Below, in pieces: positions 6,153-9,548 of a stretch of 9,548 bases of DNA. The notes under the pieces are model-generated. The model was not told the DNA's origin. It ran no database searches and saw only the letters and a list, made by a program, of their open reading frames with translations. The stretch is from Candidatus Sabulitectum sp. (GTDB lineage Bacteria > Fermentibacterota > Fermentibacteria > Fermentibacterales > JCC-6): NCBI GenBank assembly GCA_029934845.1, contig JAOZLN010000069.1, positions 1 through 9,548 on the forward strand, read 5' to 3'. The position numbers were made by a program, and so were the translations under genes. Every line of letters starts with the position of its first letter. The first letter of the stretch is position 1.

Positions 6153-6218
6153 GGAGTGTGACTCCATAAATTTCAGTTAATATTGGGAGGAAGACTCCAT
6201 AAATTATGACTAATCTAT
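6153..6218 (+). repeat. Tandem 33-bp direct repeat, two units, each with a GGAG/CTCC dyad
   Basis: Unit 1 is 6153-6185 and unit 2 is 6186-6218, abutting. They share GGAG, then GACTCCATAAATT (13 of 13) and TAAT at the same offsets, 22 of 33 positions in all. Each unit contains a dyad: GGAGT-GTG-ACTCC in unit 1 and GGAG-GAAGA-CTCC in unit 2. The 33-base period is about three helical turns, so both dyads face the same side. It ends 14 bases before the promoter boxes of the ATPase gene at 6265, which suggests an operator array. The only other sequence in the 6015-6264 gap is A-rich and featureless. Confidence 0.6.
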
Positions 6219-6232
6219 GGGATATTGATATA

Positions 6233-6261
6233 TTAACAACTACTCGAGCAGAACGGATAAT
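6233..6261 (+). promoter_or_regulatory. Good sigma70-like boxes directly in front of the AAA/DUF4143 start
   Basis: TTAACA (6233-6238) and GATAAT (6256-6261) each match consensus at 5/6 and are 17 bases apart. The -10 box ends only 3 bases before the ATG at 6265. A normal start site would therefore fall at or just after that ATG, implying leaderless translation or a start further in (ATG 6298). No Shine-Dalgarno sequence is seen before 6265. It may also be a chance match. Confidence 0.4.
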
Positions 6262-6264
6262 AGA

Positions 6265-7392
6265 ATGATTGAAAGAAAATATCACGATCTCGGTTCTATG
6301 CTTGAAGATGGAAAGGTGCTCATCATATATGGAGCATGCCAGGTTGGGAAGAGTACATTACTTGAAGCATTTCTTAAAACAACCACATTGAAGTATCGGC
6401 TGGACACCGGTGATAATCTGAGAATTCGCACTCTTCTCAGCTCAGGTGATTTTGACGAGATACTGGAATACGCTGCCGGTTATGATCTTATTGCCATTGA
6501 TGAAGCGCAGGAGATCGAGGGTATCGGCCAGGCATTAAAAATTATTGTGGACCATCGACCCAAAATAAAACTGATTGCAACCGGATCGTCTTCCTTCAAT
6601 CGTTCCCAAAAAGTAGGAGAACCTTTAACCGGTCGGAAGATAACAAAAGTTCTCTATCCGCTTTCCCAACAAGAATTGTTGAAAGGGAGCAATCGATTTG
6701 AATTGAAGGAGAGATTGGATGAGTTCTTACTGTTTGGTTCATATCCAGAGGTTGTTACCGCTCAAGGCAGAGCCAGGAAGATTCGAGTGCTCAACGAGCT
6801 GGTGGACTCTTATCTGTTAAAAGATCTTTTTCAGCATGAGAAAATTAAGTCGCCCGGGATACTGATACACCTTCTAAAATCGCTTGCGTTCCAAATAGGG
6901 AATGAAGTCTCTCTTAATGAATTGAGCAACAAGGTTGGAGTAGATGTAAAAACGGTAGCTCGCTATCTTGACCTGCTTGAGAAGAGCTTTGTCATACGTT
7001 CTCTGGGAGGGTTCAGCAGGAATCTGCGGAAAGAGATCACATCCAAACGAAAGTACTATTTTCTTGATGTAGGTATACGAAATGCTTTGATCTCACAGTT
7101 CAATTCTTTTGATAACAGAGATGATCGGGGAGCGTTGTTTGAAAATTTCTGTTTTATCGAGCGAATCAAAAAACATGCCTATGAAGAGTACTATGGCAAC
7201 CACTATTTCTGGCGAACATACAGCGGCCAGGAAGTTGATTTCGTAGAAGAGTGTGATGGGGCGTTTTCAGGGTTTGAGTGCAAATACTCAGAGAGGAAAG
7301 TGCCCAAAGCTCCAGGAGAATGGGCAAATTCCTACAAGAACAGCTCTTTCTCTGTTGTGAACAGGAAAAACTATCTGGATTTTGTGTTGTAG
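6265..7392 (+). CDS. AAA ATPase with C-terminal DUF4143 (PD-(D/E)xK-like) domain
   Basis: Member of the widespread AAA_14 plus DUF4143 family of prokaryotic ATPases, whose cellular role is not established. Walker A GACQVGKST (23-31), Walker B LIAIDEAQ (75-82) and the sensor strand IATGSSSF (104-111), then LTGRK (121-125), form the AAA core. A winged-helix-like stretch follows (NELSNKVGVDVKTVARYLDL, 218-237). The C-terminal part holds GALFENF (289-295), WRTYSGQEVDFV (316-327) and FECKYS (337-342). These give E293, D325, E338 and K340 in the order of a PD-(D/E)xK nuclease fold, apparently intact. Its 375 residues are a typical length. The start at 6265 is the first ATG after an in-frame TGA and lacks a clear ribosome site. 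It appears to be a stand-alone gene, preceded by a tandem 33-bp repeat. Cofactor and target are unknown. Confidence 0.92.
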   Translation: MIERKYHDLGSMLEDGKVLIIYGACQVGKSTLLEAFLKTTTLKYRLDTGDNLRIRTLLSSGDFDEILEYAAGYDLIAIDEAQEIEGIGQALKIIVDHRPKIKLIATGSSSFNRSQKVGEPLTGRKITKVLYPLSQQELLKGSNRFELKERLDEFLLFGSYPEVVTAQGRARKIRVLNELVDSYLLKDLFQHEKIKSPGILIHLLKSLAFQIGNEVSLNELSNKVGVDVKTVARYLDLLEKSFVIRSLGGFSRNLRKEITSKRKYYFLDVGIRNALISQFNSFDNRDDRGALFENFCFIERIKKHAYEEYYGNHYFWRTYSGQEVDFVEECDGAFSGFECKYSERKVPKAPGEWANSYKNSSFSVVNRKNYLDFVL

Positions 7393-7406
7393 TTCGCCAC
7401 AACACA
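7383..7406. other. Stem-loop spanning the stop of the AAA/DUF4143 gene
   Basis: TGTGTTGT (7383-7390) and ACAACACA (7399-7406) are exact reverse complements around an 8-base loop. The stop codon TAG lies at the end of the first arm. No T-run follows on either strand, so if it ends transcription it is not a classic intrinsic terminator. It sits between convergent genes. Confidence 0.35.
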
Positions 7407-7457
7407 CGACGCTGAAAGAAAAGGCAATTTCAGGCAAGTTCACACGCTTTCATAGAC

Positions 7458-8270
7458 TCAGGGAAGCAGAGTAATTCCTTCAACTTCTTCACAGTAGTAA
7501 TCGCGAACAGTACAATCAGAAAAGGTAATTTCCTCTATGCAATCCGGTGGGAACAGAGGTAGATTTTCATATGGAACACTGTGTTCAAAACTGCAGCTGT
7601 TAAACTCAATCCCGCCGCATTCCCTTAATTCAACACCAAAGTACTCTCCATTATCTCTGAATACAGAATTCTCGAACACCAGATCGTGAGAGTTAATGAA
7701 TTCCATAATACCATAAGCACAGTCGCGGATGATGGAATTTGTTAAACGAAACCTTGAAGTATCCCGGAGCTCAAGACCCACAGTACCGCAGCCAAACAGA
7801 TCGCAGTCTGAAATAACAATATCGCAGCAGTTAGAGAACCCGAACACTCCGTTCCTGCAGAATCCGCCGGAAGTATGACCGGCAATCAAATTACTGATAA
7901 GAAGATCATAGCAATCAACAAACTCTATCACAAAAGTGTACCGGGGCTCAGTCAGCAGAGAGCTGGAAAGTACGCCACTGCCTCGAATAGTCATGTTCGA
8001 AACACCAGACACCACAACAGTAACTCCATCATGCTCCGTGTTAAAACTTACATAAGGATTCATATGCCCGGATGGAAACAGTGCAGATTCATTATCACTT
8101 GAAGGAGGTATCTCCACCAGAATGATCTCTCCCGCATCAATCACGATGGTACGGTCAGGTCCGATTGCATCCAGAAACTCATTCCGGGAAGAAACCAGAT
8201 ACTCAGGTCCCGCAGCAAAAGCAGGAAGAACGGTAAAGAGCAAAACAAGAACACTCAGAATGGAATACAT
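7458..8270 (-). CDS. Secreted right-handed beta-helix protein, cysteine-rich
   Basis: An exported protein of 270 residues. The signal peptide is residues 1-20 (cleavage near AFA|AGP). After SSRNEFLDAIGPDRTIVIDAG comes a chain of short strands typical of PbH1 parallel beta-helix repeats: VSGVSNMTIRGSG, FVDCYDLLISNLIAG, FSNCCDIVISDCDLFG, LRDTSRFRLTNSIIRDC, FINSHDLVFENSVFRDN and LRECGGIEFNSCSFEH. Such folds bind or cleave polysaccharides or act as surface proteins; no catalytic residue set is recognisable. Twelve cysteines, mostly at rung positions, are unusual and could give stacked or disulfide-bonded rungs. I chose ATG 8270 over the longer frame to 8297 because AAGGGG lies 5 bases upstream and the signal peptide then begins at once (MYSILSVLV). 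It lies 69 bases downstream of the beta-barrel gene on the same strand and is probably co-transcribed with it. Confidence 0.85.
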   Translation of the reverse strand: MYSILSVLVLLFTVLPAFAAGPEYLVSSRNEFLDAIGPDRTIVIDAGEIILVEIPPSSDNESALFPSGHMNPYVSFNTEHDGVTVVVSGVSNMTIRGSGVLSSSLLTEPRYTFVIEFVDCYDLLISNLIAGHTSGGFCRNGVFGFSNCCDIVISDCDLFGCGTVGLELRDTSRFRLTNSIIRDCAYGIMEFINSHDLVFENSVFRDNGEYFGVELRECGGIEFNSCSFEHSVPYENLPLFPPDCIEEITFSDCTVRDYYCEEVEGITLLP

Positions 8271-8339
8271 TTTCACCCCTTGAAAGAAGAGCAACACTAA
8301 CTGACAATGCCGGAGCCTGGGACTAAGTCAACGAAACCA

Positions 8340-8924
8340 CTACAGGCTGAAGTTAAAGGTGATTCCCACCATAACTATAGCCTCATCAAAATCAATCACC
8401 GCAACATTATTCATAACCCTGTGTGCATGCAGATACTTGCCGATGCCGTAGAACCCGATCTTCCAGAACGCCAGTACATTAACACCGGCCTCCAGATTGT
8501 AGGCATCTGTAGAGATGTATTCATCCGGGGAATCCTCTCCCTCTGGCACCGCCAGCCACCCCGCGCCACCTCCAAGGAAGTAGTGTAAACGATCAACACC
8601 GAAAAGCCGCCCCCTGTAAAGCAGATTCAGAGCAATCAGATCTGCGATCTCGTAGGAATGTGAAGGTGAAGCACTATTGGTGTAGTATTCGGTAAAGATT
8701 GATAAACCAACCGGCCATGCACGAGGGTACACATCCAGATTCACCTGCCCTCCGCCCAGTTTACCAACAGGTGATCTGTCATCAGTGAACCCGCCCTGTC
8801 CCATCCGTATAACAAAGTCAAAAGAAGAGGAGGAAGAAGATGATGATGGGGGAGAAGAGGGCTGCCCCAAAAGCAACCCGGAGCACAGAAGCACAAAGAA
8901 GGAAGGAATTGAAAACCATTTCAT
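8340..8924 (-). CDS. Outer-membrane beta-barrel protein with a poly-serine N-terminal linker
   Basis: Predicted outer-membrane protein of 194 residues. A signal peptide (MKWFSIPSFFVLLCSGLLLG) is followed by a low-complexity linker with prolines and eight consecutive serines (27-34). Then come alternating amphipathic strands rich in Gly, Tyr and Phe: FDFVIRMGQGGF, GQVNLDVYP, LSIFTEYYTN, LNLLYRG, HYFLGGGAGWL, YNLEAGVNVLAFW, FYGIGKYLHA and IVMVGITFNFSL. The last strand ends near the C-terminus, as barrel proteins do. The pattern suggests a small eight-strand barrel; ligand and role are unknown. ATG 8924 has AAGGA about 8 bases upstream. VLLC in the signal peptide is not a good lipobox. The gene is first in a likely two-gene unit with the beta-helix protein, behind a TTGACA-containing promoter region. 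Confidence 0.8.
   Translation of the reverse strand: MKWFSIPSFFVLLCSGLLLGQPSSPPSSSSSSSSFDFVIRMGQGGFTDDRSPVGKLGGGQVNLDVYPRAWPVGLSIFTEYYTNSASPSHSYEIADLIALNLLYRGRLFGVDRLHYFLGGGAGWLAVPEGEDSPDEYISTDAYNLEAGVNVLAFWKIGFYGIGKYLHAHRVMNNVAVIDFDEAIVMVGITFNFSL
8823..8846 (-). repeat. Serine-codon trinucleotide tract (TCN x8)
   Basis: Eight serine codons in a row (TCA, TCA, TCT, TCT, TCC, TCC, TCT, TCT) form an imperfect TCN microsatellite inside the beta-barrel gene, just after the signal peptide. Changes by whole units would lengthen or shorten the linker without shifting the frame. Confidence 0.8.
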
Positions 8925-8981
8925 AACTCACATCCTTCAAACTAAGGAAGAAGAGAATGAAGTACTCACACACCATTAATT

Positions 8982-9010
8982 ACAATGAGGCATTCCCAGG
9001 GAATTGTCAA
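8982..9010 (-). promoter_or_regulatory. Promoter/operator region of the barrel/beta-helix unit
   Basis: On the minus strand a perfect TTGACA (9010-9005) is followed directly by the 13-bp palindrome ATTCCCTGGGAAT (9004-8992), exact 6-base arms about one T. A -10 box at 17-base spacing would be CATTGT (8987-8982), a weak match; TGTAAT at 20 bases matches better but is too far. The palindrome sits where a repressor would block RNA polymerase. The binding protein is unknown. Confidence 0.45.
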
Positions 9011-9030
9011 TCAAGAAGCAGGACGCAGAT

Positions 9031-9548
9031 TCACTCTTGATCTATCTCCAGCAACCATCTCCACGCAGAAATCACAGTTATCTCTTTTTCTTCATAGCAG
9101 ATAGTCTCATCCTGATTCACGGTAATGATTAAACCAGTTTCACAATTCAGCTTGTTCATCGCTTCCACAACACCGGCAACTTCTCTCTGCCTGTTCTCAT
9201 GGCTTAAATAATATGTAACCTGGATCAGTTCAGTTACTGCACCTCGATCAAGAACAACAAAATCACATTCTCCTTTTTTTCGAAAAAAATAGATATCCAG
9301 CCCTCTCCTTTTCAACTCAAGAAAGATGAGATTCTCAAGATTGTTTCCGTACTCTTTAGAGAAAGAAAAGGAGACTACATTCCTCAGTCTGTTATCAATC
9401 GCATAAATCTTCTTAGGAGATAGCCGCTGTTTTTTTACGCTGTAGTCAAAAGAGAATAGCTCAAACAGCAGATACGACTCCTCCAGAAAGTGTATGTAGT
9501 TTGTTATGGTTGTAATGTTGCTGAAGCCCAATGGTGTTTTAAGAGAGT
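9031..9548 (-). CDS. AAA ATPase with DUF4143 domain, C-terminal part only (continues past right edge)
   Basis: The frame is open to the window edge, and about 172 residues are visible. They match the C-terminal half of AAA_14/DUF4143 proteins: a winged-helix segment (LGFSNITTITNYIHFLEES), the strand YLLFELFSFDYSVKKQ, SPKKIYAIDNRLRN, then NNLENLIFLELKRRG, GECDFVVLD and ELIQVTYYLS. The last three give a PD-(D/E)xK-like order in which the ExK motif has become E-x-Q (ELIQV), a change I recall in one large branch of the family. The ATPase core lies outside. It is a different subtype from the protein at 6265-7392, with little direct sequence match, so it is not a recent duplicate. TTG at 9531 is only an in-frame leucine. 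Its stop is 106 bases before the start of the barrel gene on the same strand. Confidence 0.88.
   Translation of the reverse strand, partial: SLKTPLGFSNITTITNYIHFLEESYLLFELFSFDYSVKKQRLSPKKIYAIDNRLRNVVSFSFSKEYGNNLENLIFLELKRRGLDIYFFRKKGECDFVVLDRGAVTELIQVTYYLSHENRQREVAGVVEAMNKLNCETGLIITVNQDETICYEEKEITVISAWRWLLEIDQE

Noticed and set aside
6265..7392. Reading the AAA/DUF4143 gene and its repeats as a defence or toxin-antitoxin system
   Set aside because: No partner gene is adjacent, no known defence architecture is seen, and family function is not established. The repeats number only two and are not CRISPR-like.

Overview
The window looks like chromosomal DNA from a Gram-negative, probably uncultivated bacterium of the FCB type (Fermentibacteria, WOR-3 or KSB1-like). 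The lineage is an inference. It rests on a protein ending in a FlgD-like/type IX-style C-terminal sorting module behind a 'WTQTIGG...QTSNGDF' beta-propeller-like repeat, several small secreted proteins, an outer-membrane beta-barrel, and a two-domain periplasmic-type M16 protease. Non-ATG starts recur: GTG for the protease and TTG for both members of a tandem pair. No rRNA, tRNA, CRISPR array, transposase or integrase is visible.

Layout: (1) 1-1502, minus: the N-terminal 500 codons of an exported M16 zinc protease, running off the left edge. (2) 1503-1851: a divergent intergenic region with two mutually exclusive hairpins. (3) 1852-3390, plus: a GspE/PilB-family secretion ATPase whose usual N1 domain is replaced by two membrane segments. 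It has no pilin, platform or secretin neighbour here. (4) 3450-4496, minus: two tandem paralogous 158-residue secreted proteins, each started by TTG and separated by a terminator-like hairpin. (5) 4636-5049, plus: a YjbQ/UPF0047 protein, divergent from the pair across a region that holds a 17-bp palindrome. (6) 5050-5426: non-coding DNA with several small dyads. (7) 5427-5947, minus: a frameshifted, shrunken sorting-domain protein. (8) 6153-6218: a tandem 33-bp repeat in front of (9) 6265-7392, plus, an AAA/DUF4143 ATPase. (10) 8924 to 7458, minus: an outer-membrane beta-barrel gene followed by a secreted beta-helix gene, probably co-transcribed. (11) 9031 to the right edge, minus: the C-terminal part of a second, different AAA/DUF4143 ATPase.

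Most products are predicted to act in or beyond the inner membrane: protease, membrane-anchored ATPase, paired secreted proteins, beta-helix, beta-barrel and sorting-domain remnant. They do not form one recognised pathway. The most unusual item is the membrane-anchored orphan secretion-type ATPase. The other points of interest are the duplicated secreted pair and several unassigned dyad or repeat elements placed exactly in promoter regions. I cannot demonstrate a complete new system from this window alone.
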